In this document: in pieces, positions 17,101-24,734 of the stretch
Numbering within the stretch: the stretch's first letter is position 1
How the letters are laid out: each line of letters opens with the position of its first letter
NCBI RefSeq assembly: GCF_018343665.1
Contig: NZ_JAGYPM010000001.1
Coordinates: 345,239-409,238 of the forward strand
Origin: Cytobacillus citreus
GTDB taxonomy: Bacteria > Bacillota > Bacilli > Bacillales > Cytobacillaceae
Direction: 5' to 3'
Length of the DNA stretch: 64,000 nucleotides
Made by a program: the position numbers and the translations under genes
Notes under the pieces: generated by a model
The model's database searches: none
The model's input: the letters and a program-made list of their open reading frames with translations, nothing else
Told to the model about the DNA's origin: nothing

Positions 17101-18507
17101 AAGCATAGCTGCAACTGCAGAAACATGTGGTCCGGCCATTGAAGTACCATTCCAGCCGCCTTCATAGTTGCTTCCAGGGACAGATGAACGAATATTTACA
17201 CCTGGTGCAGCGATATCAGGTTTGATTTCTCCATATGGTGATGGGCCTTGAAGTGAGAAGTTTCCTAATCCATTATTTATATCAGTTGCACCTGTAGCAA
17301 AGGACTCTGGGTAGTTAGCAGGGTTGGCAATGGAGCCTGGTCCACCAGGATTTCCTGCTCTAGTGTTTCCAGCAGAGAATTCTGGAAAGATTTCGGCAGC
17401 CTTCCAAGCTTGAACCATTGGACGATACCATTCATCAAGACCTGGACCTCCACCCCAAGAGTTATTAACAACATCTGGTGCTTTTTCAGGATGAGGATTT
17501 CCAGCAGCATCCTTTGGTGCTAAAATCCATTCGCCTGCAGCAAGTAGGTCTCTATCAGTTCCGCCATTAGCTGTAAACGCTTTCACAGCAATCCATTTTG
17601 CACCAGGAGCTACCCCGATTTGGTTAGCACCATCTGGCTCAGAACCGACCATTGTTCCTGTTACATGTGTTCCATGACCAAGATCGTCATATGCTGCTGC
17701 TCTTCCTGCAGTAGCATCGAACCAGTTGAATTCATGTGAAGGAGAATTTGGATTGGCTGGATTATAGCCGCGATATTTTTCTTTCAATGCTGGATGATCC
17801 CACTGTACACCTGTATCAATAGAAGCTACAACTGTACCTGATCCATCAATACCCATTGCCCAAACAGCTGGAGCACCAACTCGTTCGATATTCCATTCAA
17901 TCGAGTTTGTATTAGCTTTAGGTTCTTTTCCAAGCTGCATAGATGATTTTTCATCAACTTTCACTGGGGTATGAAGTTGTCTAATTTCGTTTGGAAGTAC
18001 TTTTTCAACCTCAGGGTAGGCAGCTACTTGTTCCATAACATCTTTCGTTGCAGTAACTGCAATAGCATTGACAATATAGAAGGATTGAATATCTTTTGCC
18101 TTACCTTCTTTTTCCTGCTTTTGGAGGAAATCTGCTACAGAGCCTTGTGTTTCAATAGCAGCTGATCTAAGTGAAGAAAGGACTGCTGATCGCTTCATGT
18201 ATTTTGTTTTTGCGGGAGTAAGGTTTTGATTTAATGCATTTTTTTCAGCATTTTTTGCTGCAGCTGCAGGATCAGCTTGTTCCTTAAATTTAATTAAGAA
18301 AGTAACTTGATCTTGCTTATCGAATTCATCTTGTAATTTGCTGCTAATTTTGTTTTTGGTTGATTCAGGTGATGATTTTTTTAAAGAGGTGTGCGGTGAA
18401 CCATTTGTTTCTGCATGCCCCATATTTGGAAACATGAGTGGGAGAATCAAAAATGCGATCAACATGATAGGCAGCCAACGGAATCTTGCTTTTCTTTTTT
18501 TCTTCAA
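14152..18507 (-). CDS. bpr: Bacillopeptidase F-like secreted subtilase
   Basis: A 1451-residue secreted serine protease, close to the 1433 residues of B. subtilis Bpr. In order: a signal peptide (1-32), an I9-type propeptide, the S8 catalytic domain with Asp231 (SIDTGVQWDHP), His278 (GHGTHVTG) and Ser456 (NGTSMAGP), an immune-inhibitor-A-like beta domain (about 640-790, with WYIDDVKL), two carboxypeptidase-regulatory-like repeats, another beta domain, then Ig-like bacterial domains (EGTSTPKTTIKL, EGTVSDEHLDSV) and a Lys-rich end without LPXTG. The start is TTG with GAGGAGG eight bases upstream. It degrades extracellular protein. Confidence 0.93.
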   Translation of the reverse strand: MKKKRKARFRWLPIMLIAFLILPLMFPNMGHAETNGSPHTSLKKSSPESTKNKISSKLQDEFDKQDQVTFLIKFKEQADPAAAAKNAEKNALNQNLTPAKTKYMKRSAVLSSLRSAAIETQGSVADFLQKQEKEGKAKDIQSFYIVNAIAVTATKDVMEQVAAYPEVEKVLPNEIRQLHTPVKVDEKSSMQLGKEPKANTNSIEWNIERVGAPAVWAMGIDGSGTVVASIDTGVQWDHPALKEKYRGYNPANPNSPSHEFNWFDATAGRAAAYDDLGHGTHVTGTMVGSEPDGANQIGVAPGAKWIAVKAFTANGGTDRDLLAAGEWILAPKDAAGNPHPEKAPDVVNNSWGGGPGLDEWYRPMVQAWKAAEIFPEFSAGNTRAGNPGGPGSIANPANYPESFATGATDINNGLGNFSLQGPSPYGEIKPDIAAPGVNIRSSVPGSNYEGGWNGTSMAGPHVSAVAAMLRQVDSSLTVDEIEEILMATATPLTNGTYPESPNNGFGSGLVNAFDAVSSVISGLGKIKGQVAKEGNDSEAPLVEHNAPQETYAGMDLPLELKATDNVSVLNVVLEYLKADGSWTAVQANRMSGDYRDGTYEAVIPGDDIAVPSLSYKWKVNDFGGNEVVTDTYRISVKPGITIGYTQDFESNPTGWTSYGENNSWQWGVPTSGPENAFSGEKVFATNLSGNYDSRANMTLLMPPIDLPEGNAYLQFKQWHNLERNYDFGHVFVSTDMVNWTQKLRVHDISSGWIDGQVDLSEYAGQRIYVSFNVTTDGSVVRPGWYIDDVKLASTPLQASNKAQLGITKPDTATNDSKDTLKDEKVDPNKIVPAKDAIVKDEGSQKQPAPALLPLTAEVSILESGRSVFTKPQDGTYEFTHAAGNFTVQAEAYGYRSQSQTVNIPQDGEVTANFVLEEIPQGAVTGTVTNKATGQPITNATLLLVEDAAVQPVETNANGEYSLTAYEGTYTLKVMAPSYYNQEIEITISEGSIEQNVQLKPFIGYPGEIGYDDGTAENARAFYDAGNGWAVKMSLAAGHKNAMVTGGLFRFWDTEWPVPGGTAFKVEVYDASGPDGAPGKKLAGPFDATALRNGEWTHVDLSEHGIMVNGDFYMVYIQSAPNPNAPGLGTDEDGTNAKRSWQLVGGAWSPSPVAEGNYMIRSTVNYEVTAPVITSPKDGSYTNEGKVTVEGTSTPKTTIKLFNNGEEIATTETTEAGTFSAEVTLTEEENILTAKVTTDLGSTDASNPVKVIFDQTNPELEITSPEDKSKTNKETVTVEGTVSDEHLDSVKVNGQNANIKDGKFSLRIILNEGENIISVVAQDKAGNKVEKAVTIHATYTAPAIENLVPTEDKELKKGESVKIEFDSAPGLKATFAIRMPLTNAGDLANATELPMTETAPGHYVGYYTVTSNVKSAGAEIEVKVTDDFGNETRKVAEGKLYLNEKKKKEKTN

Positions 18508-18976
18508 AAAAATTCCTCCTCATCAGTTTAATAAATACAGACAATTAATGGTATCCATTGTTAGAAAATAACCACCTCCAGTTAGGGTAAAAAGTAACCC
18601 CTTTGTTAATAGAAACTTTAACTAATGAAAAAAGAGAAGGTTGTCGAATATTCACGAAGAAAAAGTGTATTAGATTAAAATGATAGGAATGAATTAGAAG
18701 TGAAAAAGTCATATAGTCTAAAAGATTCAGGAATATATCAATCTCTTAGCTAAAAATACTCTATTTACGAAAGAAAATTATTAATTGAATAACAATTCTG
18801 GAAAAAATAAGAAGAAGGAATGGAGAGGCATTTTTTCATTAAAGTCTCATGGTGAAAATGGAAGAGATCTTTAGACCCTAAGTCTTTTGATCTAATAAAA
18901 AATTCATTAAAAATTATTAAATAGAAATAGTAAAAAAGTTATGTAACTTTTTTAAAAATATAGAATAATAAGTAAA

Positions 18977-19195
18977 ATGATAAAAGTAACAGACTTAAAG
19001 GATTATTTACCAAAATTTACAGAAAAAGATTCCATTTTCCTACATTCCAAGCATGTATAGGAAGATAGAAATAGACACCTTATACCAGCACGAATAAAAG
19101 GAAAAATGGTACTGGTAACTATTTCTAATGATTGCTATTGTAGACAATATTACATAAGAATTGAGCAAATGCCATCGGTATTATTAATGCACTAA
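18977..19195 (+). pseudogene. Decayed ORF with one in-frame stop
   Basis: The 820-base gap upstream of the sigma-factor gene is AT-rich, but one frame reads MIKVTDLKDYLPKFTEKDSI..., meets TAG at 19058, and continues without further stops for 44 codons (EDRNRHLIPARIKGKMVLVT... ending PSVLLMH) to TAA at 19193. No ribosome site is seen. The composition looks coding, so this may be a short gene killed by a nonsense mutation. No family was recognised. The rest of 18508-19200 shows nothing. Confidence 0.35.
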
Positions 19196-19203
19196 TTGCC
19201 TTC

Positions 19204-19256
19204 CTGCGATGTGTTGCTGCCGAAGCTTTCCTTGTGGAGCTAGACATTTCTCAAAA
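19204..19256. repeat. Dispersed repeat, copy B
   Basis: GCGATGTGTTGCTGCCGAAG and the following TTTCCTTGT align with 54776-54804 with four mismatches, and the right end aligns with copy A at 7850-7913. Confidence 0.55.
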
Positions 19257-19271
19257 AAACTGTTCATAATG

Positions 19272-19297
19272 TGTTTCCTTTTTCAATCTTATTCGTC
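19272..19297 (+). promoter_or_regulatory. Possible ECF-type promoter of the sigma/anti-sigma operon
   Basis: TGTTTC and CGTC are separated by exactly 16 bases, 30 bases upstream of the sigma gene. The -10 matches ECF sites, but the -35 has only T, G and C of TGWAAC, so support is weak. Autoregulation would be typical. Confidence 0.3.
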
Positions 19298-19326
19298 TAA
19301 CAATATGCTTGAGGGGAGCGGAGGAA

Positions 19327-19854
19327 ATGGAAAAAGTTTCTTCAGATGCTTTTGAACAACTATACAATGAATATAGCGATAAAATATTCGGTTATATCTT
19401 CCTCCTAGTTAACGACAGAGAGGTGGCTGAAGATTTAACTCAGGATACCTTTATTAAGGCTTATAAAAATTTAAATCAATTTAATTGCGAATCTCATTTA
19501 TTTACATGGCTCTTCCGTATTTCCAGAAATGTGACGATCGATTATTTACGGAAAAAGCGTTTGTTAAAGTTTTTTTCGATAGAAAAGTACCAATTTGAGT
19601 CTGATCAACAGACGCCTTTAGAGATTGTTATGAAAGGTGAAGCAACGACCATCTTATACGAGGCAATATGTAAACTAAAACTAAGCTATCAGGAAGTACT
19701 TATATTAAGGAAAATCAAAGAGCTATCCATAAAGGAAACGGCTGAAATATTAAATTGGAATGAAAACAAAGTAAAAATTACAACGACAAGAGCAGTAGCA
19801 GCATTAAAAAAAGAATTAATGAAAAGGAGGGAAAGTAATGAAGAGTTTATCTGA
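19327..19854 (+). CDS. ECF sigma factor, SigX-like group
   Basis: A 175-residue sigma-70 family protein with region 2 (FEQLYNEYSDKIFGYIFLLV, EDLTQDTFIKAYKNL, FTWLFRISRNVTIDYLRKK) and region 4 (YQEVLILRKIKELSIKETAEIL, NENKVKITTTRAVAALKKEL). It should direct RNA polymerase to an envelope-stress regulon. The ATG is chosen because GGGGAG lies eight bases before it; an upstream TTG has no ribosome site. It overlaps the following gene by 17 bases, the usual arrangement with an anti-sigma factor. SigX is the nearest relative by impression only. Confidence 0.85.
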   Translation: MEKVSSDAFEQLYNEYSDKIFGYIFLLVNDREVAEDLTQDTFIKAYKNLNQFNCESHLFTWLFRISRNVTIDYLRKKRLLKFFSIEKYQFESDQQTPLEIVMKGEATTILYEAICKLKLSYQEVLILRKIKELSIKETAEILNWNENKVKITTTRAVAALKKELMKRRESNEEFI

Positions 19855-20449
19855 ATGTGAGCTGTCATTTCAGGATTTGAATGAAAGTCCTCGTTCAAGC
19901 CGGCAAAAACAGCAAACCTTTCAAAAAATTATGCATGAGTTAAGTAGAGAGCCTGAAACTAAGAGGCTATTACTGCCGAAAATTTTAACAGGTATTGTCT
20001 CGCTCTCAGCGTGCTTTCTATTTGGATTTATCATTTTTACCGAAACGAACCTCAATAGTGGTGCAAGTTTGATAACGAGTATTGAAGGGAAAGAAATTGT
20101 CCAAATGGGTTTAGCTTTTTCGAAGTCGGAAACTTCCTTTATACCAATTGAAGAGGATAGACAGAAAAATTTTTTAAAAATAAAAAATGATAATTCGAGA
20201 AAATTGGTGTTTGATATGATAAAAAATGCAGAAATAAGTACTATCAAACCAGTATTTGATCCATCTTATGACTTGATGATCAAACTAGAAGGCCCTGATA
20301 TATTGAAAATAAAGGTTTGGGAAGAAGAAGGAGATCTTTATATAAAAGAACTGAGTGAAGATGAATATTATTATGTTTCAAAGGAAAAAAGCGAAGATTT
20401 TTTTAAGTATGTAAATTCATTATATCATTATATTGAAAAGCCAAAATAA
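19838..20449 (+). CDS. Putative membrane anti-sigma factor
   Basis: A 203-residue protein with a cytoplasmic N-terminus of about 45 residues, one transmembrane helix (around 48-68) and an extracytoplasmic domain of about 135 residues with many Lys, Glu and Tyr. Its start lies inside the sigma gene with AAAAGGAGGG upstream, so the two are coupled. Topology and position indicate an anti-sigma factor. The N-terminal part lacks the His-x3-Cys-x2-Cys motif of zinc anti-sigma domains, as in RsiX-type proteins. Confidence 0.72.
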   Translation: MKSLSECELSFQDLNESPRSSRQKQQTFQKIMHELSREPETKRLLLPKILTGIVSLSACFLFGFIIFTETNLNSGASLITSIEGKEIVQMGLAFSKSETSFIPIEEDRQKNFLKIKNDNSRKLVFDMIKNAEISTIKPVFDPSYDLMIKLEGPDILKIKVWEEEGDLYIKELSEDEYYYVSKEKSEDFFKYVNSLYHYIEKPK

Positions 20450-20470
20450 CACGCTAATTAAAATCCTTAA

Positions 20471-20505
20471 AAAAATCGGCAAAGCGCTAGGCTAAGCCGA
20501 TTTTT
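20471..20505. terminator. Bidirectional terminator
   Basis: AAAAATCGGC and GCCGATTTTT form a 10-bp stem between the convergent anti-sigma and secreted-protein genes, with A/T tracts on both sides. Confidence 0.85.
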
Positions 20506-20509
20506 CCTT

Positions 20510-20845
20510 TTATTTAATTATGCAATATTTACTCCAATATCCATCAATACATATAGAGAAATCTTCATTAACTATCATTTTTGTACATACCCAGCAGAGT
20601 TTATCGGCATTTGACGAATTATCCTCATCAAGACTATTTGATAATTCTCCCGACCATTCAAGCTCTAGTTTAAGGATTTGTTCTAACTCCGTTTCCTCCG
20701 TAACTTCATTTACATCAGTTACTTCGGTTATTTCGGCAACCTCAACTTTCTCTTCATTCGTTTGAATGTTATTTTTCGGTGATGCAAAGGCTTGACTAGA
20801 AATTACTAATAGGAAAACAAGCAACATAAAAACGGTCCTTTTCAT
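20510..20845 (-). CDS. Small secreted acidic protein with CxxC pair
   Basis: The 111-residue product starts MKRTVFMLLVFLLVISSQAF, a typical signal peptide cleaved near AFA-SP. The mature part carries EVxEVTxVxEVTEE repeats rich in Glu and Val, then a KLCWVCTKM segment and two more Cys near the end (ICIDGYWSKYC). The frame is open 55 codons upstream, but AGGGGGAT fixes this start. No family was recognised. It may bind metal or form disulfides outside the cell. Confidence 0.7.
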   Translation of the reverse strand: MKRTVFMLLVFLLVISSQAFASPKNNIQTNEEKVEVAEITEVTDVNEVTEETELEQILKLELEWSGELSNSLDEDNSSNADKLCWVCTKMIVNEDFSICIDGYWSKYCIIK

Positions 20846-21038
20846 TTTAATCCCCCTAAATTTATTACTAATTCCATTAATAGAATAACTTATTTTTCCA
20901 ATTATTAAATGATTCATAACGCTTATATTATCATAGTACTTACTATCTATTCTGAATATTAAGAATAAAGGATAGTGAGGAATCCTTCCTATTAATTCCT
21001 CGAAATCCATGGTAAAGATTGAGGTGTGGAGTGTCTAG

Positions 21039-21158
21039 ATGATCTATGTTACGGTTAAATATGTTGTCGAGGCAGAGGAAAATGAATTCAGGCGATCTGA
21101 AATGACCAATTTAATCCTTGCTTGCTCTGACAAACCGCTAATACAGGAGGAGATATAA
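21039..21158 (+). CDS. 39-residue ORF coupled to the LysM hydrolase gene
   Basis: ATG with GGAGTG seven bases upstream opens MIYVTVKYVVEAEENEFRRS... and stops in TAATG, sharing one base with the next start. The hydrolase ribosome site lies inside it, so its translation would be coupled to the hydrolase. Product and function are unknown; B. subtilis has a small gene (ykvS) in the equivalent place, but homology was not established. Confidence 0.45.
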   Translation: MIYVTVKYVVEAEENEFRRSEMTNLILACSDKPLIQEEI

Positions 21159-21757
21159 TGAAAATGCTTGCAGCTTTTATAGCAGGTATCATGATGCTCT
21201 CATTCCAATTTGTTCAATTAAATCATCATCGCACCTATGCGGAAACATTAGATAATGTTGATATATATACTGTTAAGAAAGATGATTCTCTTTTAGAAAT
21301 TGGAATGAAGTACGGAGTATCTGTGCTTGAATTAAAAAAGATTAACCATAAAAAAACGGATAAAATTCATCCAGGTGAGAAGCTCATTCTACCTAAGTCT
21401 ATTACAAAAGAAGAAAAGGATCTTCTTGCAAGACTAGTTCATGCAGAAGCCAAGGGAGAACCATATGAGGGGAAGGTAGCTGTTGCATTAGTAGTATTAA
21501 ACCGAGTAGAAGATGATCGATTCCCGGATACAATCAAAAATGTTATATATGAAAAAAGACAATTTCAACCGGTAGAAAATGGATCGATCAATCAGCCTGC
21601 AGATCAACAATCACAAAAAGCAGTTATGGAAGCACTTGCTATACAAGGTCAGGGAAATGATTCAGTCTATTTCTTTAATCCAGATAAAACAAGCAGTACT
21701 TGGCTAAGATCTAAAACGGTCACAACTGTCATTGGCAACCACCGATTTGCAAAGTAA
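21158..21757 (+). CDS. Cell-wall hydrolase with LysM and SleB-type domains
   Basis: A 199-residue exported protein: signal peptide (1-30), one LysM domain (about 36-81: YTVKKDDSLLEIGMKYGVSV ... GEKLILP), then a Hydrolase_2 domain related to SleB/CwlJ (LLARLVHAEAKGEPYEGKVA, VVLNRVEDDRFPDTI, VYFFNPDKTSS). The Glu in HAEAKGEPYEGK fits the catalytic acid of these muramidase/transglycosylase-like enzymes. The layout matches B. subtilis YkvT. It should act on peptidoglycan, either at the spore cortex or in vegetative wall. Confidence 0.85.
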   Translation: MKMLAAFIAGIMMLSFQFVQLNHHRTYAETLDNVDIYTVKKDDSLLEIGMKYGVSVLELKKINHKKTDKIHPGEKLILPKSITKEEKDLLARLVHAEAKGEPYEGKVAVALVVLNRVEDDRFPDTIKNVIYEKRQFQPVENGSINQPADQQSQKAVMEALAIQGQGNDSVYFFNPDKTSSTWLRSKTVTTVIGNHRFAK

Positions 21758-21762
21758 AGCCC

Positions 21763-21794
21763 ATACACCTCCATAATATTGGAGGTGTATTTTA
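21763..21794 (+). terminator. Terminator of the hydrolase gene
   Basis: ATACACCTCC pairs with GGAGGTGTAT and is followed by TTTAT. Confidence 0.85.
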
Positions 21795-21976
21795 TATTTA
21801 CAGGAAAAAAATTAAGTTATCTTTGCGTATTAAAGAGTATGTGGTTTGGATAATGTCTCTGCAAAAATATCGCAACAGTATAACAATGGCATTAGCCGAA
21901 GAGGCTATCAAACGCCCAGTTTTTCTTAGCGTAGGTTAAAGGCAATTTACCCACACTGATTTAAGATTCCTCCTAA

Positions 21977-22384
21977 TTATTTTAACTCTATTGGCTCGCT
22001 CTTCTTCCATTCATTAAATTTTTTCAATTCACTCGAAAGTTGTTTTATTGCAAATGATAAGACTGCGGCATCATCTAAAATTCCAAAGCCAACAATAAAG
22101 TCAGGAACAATATCTATTGGAGAAACAAAATATAATATCGAAGCAATGATGAAAACAATCGACTTCTTAGAAATATTTTTATAATCACCTCTAGACCATG
22201 CTTTTATTAAATCAATGAGAAGATGGAGCTTTTCCCATATATTTTTTAGTGACGTTTTATTTCTGTTTGCTTTTCTGATTGTTTTCTCTATAAGGCCCGC
22301 AGTTTTTTCTGGATGATCAGCATAATCCTTTGCAGCTGACTCAAAAATCTTATAGCCTGATTTCCCATATTTTTTTTTCGCCAT
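21977..22384 (-). CDS. YkvA-like DUF1232 membrane protein
   Basis: A 135-residue protein with the DUF1232 signature ILYFVSPIDIVPDFIVGFGILDDAAV near residue 90-113, within a hydrophobic region. The N-terminal 60 residues are basic and helical. The function of the family is unknown. The ATG at 22384 is preceded by AAAGGGG with 8-base spacing; a GTG three codons upstream is less well placed. Confidence 0.85.
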   Translation of the reverse strand: MAKKKYGKSGYKIFESAAKDYADHPEKTAGLIEKTIRKANRNKTSLKNIWEKLHLLIDLIKAWSRGDYKNISKKSIVFIIASILYFVSPIDIVPDFIVGFGILDDAAVLSFAIKQLSSELKKFNEWKKSEPIELK

Positions 22385-22491
22385 TTTTCTCACCCCTTTA
22401 ATAAATTCCCTAACAATATTATTTATTATTTACAAATTATAATCAAAACACGTATTATTTTTTTATTAAACACTAAAAGTGTTACCGTGTT

Positions 22492-22711
22492 TTATAGAAT
22501 GGTGTTAGGAAAACCGAGTGCAATCCCTCTATGCCACATTTGGTAAAGGGCTTCTGTATCCCACAGGCGGGAAATAACATCAATGTCAGAAAATAAGACT
22601 GGCACCTACTGAAGTTAGAAGATATGCTCTTTTATGATTTTTGTCTAAATCTTTCTTATTTATCGTGCCGTACAAAGCAAGTCCAAAAAAAGTATGTGTA
22701 ATTGAATCCAT
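22492..22711 (-). pseudogene. Frameshifted and truncated DUF457 (YdjM-like) membrane protein
   Basis: Behind a strong ribosome site (GGAGGTG), MDSITHTFFGLALYGTINKK and on to SVGASLIF is the N-terminus of a DUF457 'metal-dependent hydrolase' membrane protein. It stops at 22586, but in the next frame the family sequence resumes as SDIDVISRLWDTEALYQMWHRG before ending at 22492. One extra T near 22590-22595 explains the shift. The normal HRGITHS motif and the rest of the protein are missing, so the gene is both frameshifted and truncated. Confidence 0.8.
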
Positions 22712-22887
22712 TTAGAACACCTCCATGAAGCATAGTAATAGGTGTTAATTTTAAGTTAATTATAGTCATTATTTCGTTTTAATGTAATAAATAGAAGAAA
22801 AATCATATTGAAGGAGCCTTGCAATCTGTTTTTCAGCGATATAAAATTAAAATTATGATTAAATTTGATAGTCAGTGAGGAAACAAG

Positions 22888-24468
22888 ATGGGAACGAATT
22901 TTAGAGATGAAGTATTATCACGTAGAACATTTGCAATCATATCCCACCCGGATGCAGGTAAAACAACCTTAACAGAGAAGCTGCTTTTATTCGGAGGAGC
23001 TATTCGGGATGCAGGTACTGTTAAAGGCAAGAAGACAGGGAAATATGCGACAAGTGACTGGATGGAAATTGAGAAACAACGCGGAATCTCAGTTACTTCC
23101 AGTGTGATGCAATTCGATTACAATGGTTCAAGAGTAAATATACTTGATACACCGGGCCACCAAGATTTTAGTGAGGATACTTATCGTACTTTAACAGCTG
23201 TTGATAGTGCTGTTATGATTATTGATTCAGCGAAGGGGATCGAAGAACAAACATTAAAGCTCTTTAAAGTTTGCCGTATGAGAGGAATTCCGATCTTTAC
23301 CTTTATTAACAAACTTGATCGGCAAGGAAAAACTCCTTTAGAACTTCTTGCTGAGCTAGAGGAAGTAATGGAAATTGAATCATATCCAATGAACTGGCCA
23401 ATAGGGATGGGGAAGGAGTTTCTTGGAATATATGATCGATTCAATAAGCGAATTGAGCAATTTCGTGTCGATGAAGAAAGTCGCTTTATTCCCTTAAATG
23501 AAGATGGGGAAATTGAAGGTGATCATAAACTAAAGGATTCTGGTCTTTATGATCAAACAATAGAAGAGATTATGCTTTTAAATGAGGCGGGAAATGAGTT
23601 TTCAGTTGATAAGGTAAAAAAAGGTGAGTTAACGCCCGTCTTCTTCGGAAGTGCCTTAACTAATTTTGGAGTTCAGACTTTTTTAGAATCATATTTACAG
23701 TTTGCCCCTCCGCCACAATCTCGAAATTCTACTATAGGTAAAATTGATCCTCTCTCTGAGGGATTTTCAGGATTTATTTTCAAAATTCAAGCAAATATGA
23801 ATCCAGCCCATAGGGATAGAATCGCTTTCTTAAGAATTTGTTCAGGTCGGTTTGAAAGAGGCATGTCTGTGAACATTCCGAGAATTGGCAAGCAAATTAA
23901 GCTAGCACAATCTACTCAGTTTTTGGCAGATGATCGCAGTACAGTTGATGAAGCAGTTAGTGGAGATATTATAGGAATATACGATACAGGAACATATCAA
24001 ATTGGGGATACTCTTACATCTGGAAAAGATAATTTTCAATTTGATGGTCTACCACAGTTTACACCTGAGCTCTTTGTAAAAGTTTATGCAAAAAATGTTA
24101 TGAAGCAAAAGCATTTTCATAAAGGAATTCAACAGCTTGTTCAAGAAGGGGCTATTCAGCTTTATAAGACTGTTAAAACAGAGGACTTATTGCTTGGAGC
24201 TGTTGGACAGCTGCAATTCGAGGTATTTGAGCATCGCATGAAAAATGAATACAATACTGAAGTGATAATGGAACGAATCGGTTCCAAAATAGTCCGTTGG
24301 ATTGAAGGCGATGAAGTAAATGAAAACCTTTCAAGTGCAAGAAGTATTCTCGTTCATGATCGTTTTGAAAAGAAAGTATTTTTATTCGAAAATGATTTCG
24401 CCCTGCGTTGGTTCCAAGAAAAAAATCCAGATGTAAAATTATATAATCCAATGGATTCAGAGCATTAA
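22888..24468 (+). CDS. prfC: Peptide chain release factor 3
   Basis: A 526-residue translational GTPase. G1 is [13 protein letters not shown] (19-31), G3 DTPGHQDF (87-94) and G4 NKLD (141-144); the RGISVTSSV switch I and the RF3 C-terminal domains follow ([13 protein letters not shown]). RF3 speeds recycling of RF1 and RF2 after peptide release. Length matches the family. A GTGAGG ribosome site precedes the ATG. It is monocistronic, ended by a strong terminator. Confidence 0.96.
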   Translation: MGTNFRDEVLSRRTFAIISHPDAGKTTLTEKLLLFGGAIRDAGTVKGKKTGKYATSDWMEIEKQRGISVTSSVMQFDYNGSRVNILDTPGHQDFSEDTYRTLTAVDSAVMIIDSAKGIEEQTLKLFKVCRMRGIPIFTFINKLDRQGKTPLELLAELEEVMEIESYPMNWPIGMGKEFLGIYDRFNKRIEQFRVDEESRFIPLNEDGEIEGDHKLKDSGLYDQTIEEIMLLNEAGNEFSVDKVKKGELTPVFFGSALTNFGVQTFLESYLQFAPPPQSRNSTIGKIDPLSEGFSGFIFKIQANMNPAHRDRIAFLRICSGRFERGMSVNIPRIGKQIKLAQSTQFLADDRSTVDEAVSGDIIGIYDTGTYQIGDTLTSGKDNFQFDGLPQFTPELFVKVYAKNVMKQKHFHKGIQQLVQEGAIQLYKTVKTEDLLLGAVGQLQFEVFEHRMKNEYNTEVIMERIGSKIVRWIEGDEVNENLSSARSILVHDRFEKKVFLFENDFALRWFQEKNPDVKLYNPMDSEH

Positions 24469-24494
24469 GCCAATCAATTTTTTATCTCATATAT

Positions 24495-24525
24495 AAAAAC
24501 GGTTTCCTTCTGGGGAACCGTTTTT
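24495..24525 (+). terminator. prfC terminator
   Basis: AAAAACGGTTTCC and GGGAACCGTTTTT pair around a short loop. Confidence 0.85.
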
Positions 24526-24592
24526 AAGTATTCTTTTAGTGTCAAACATACAAGTAGATTTCAATATTTTCCTATTAAAATCCAAATGGTTC

Positions 24593-24621
24593 TTGACATA
24601 GTTTTCAAAGAATAATATATT
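24593..24621 (+). promoter_or_regulatory. Sigma-A promoter upstream of nhaC
   Basis: A perfect TTGACA (24593-24598) is followed after 17 bases by TATATT (24616-24621), 113 bases upstream of the nhaC start. Confidence 0.6.
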
Positions 24622-24734
24622 AATATTATATATTTTTACTTTAACGCGAAAAAGCGTCTAAGTAAGATAGAGGGATTGGATAAATTTTATTTTTCAAAGA
24701 ATTATCCCTGCAAAGCAAATGAAAGGGTGGCTTC

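Noticed and set aside
21853-21939. 28-codon frame (MSLQKYRNSITMALAEEAIK...)
   Set aside because: No ribosome site and no recognised relative; kept only as a possible remnant.
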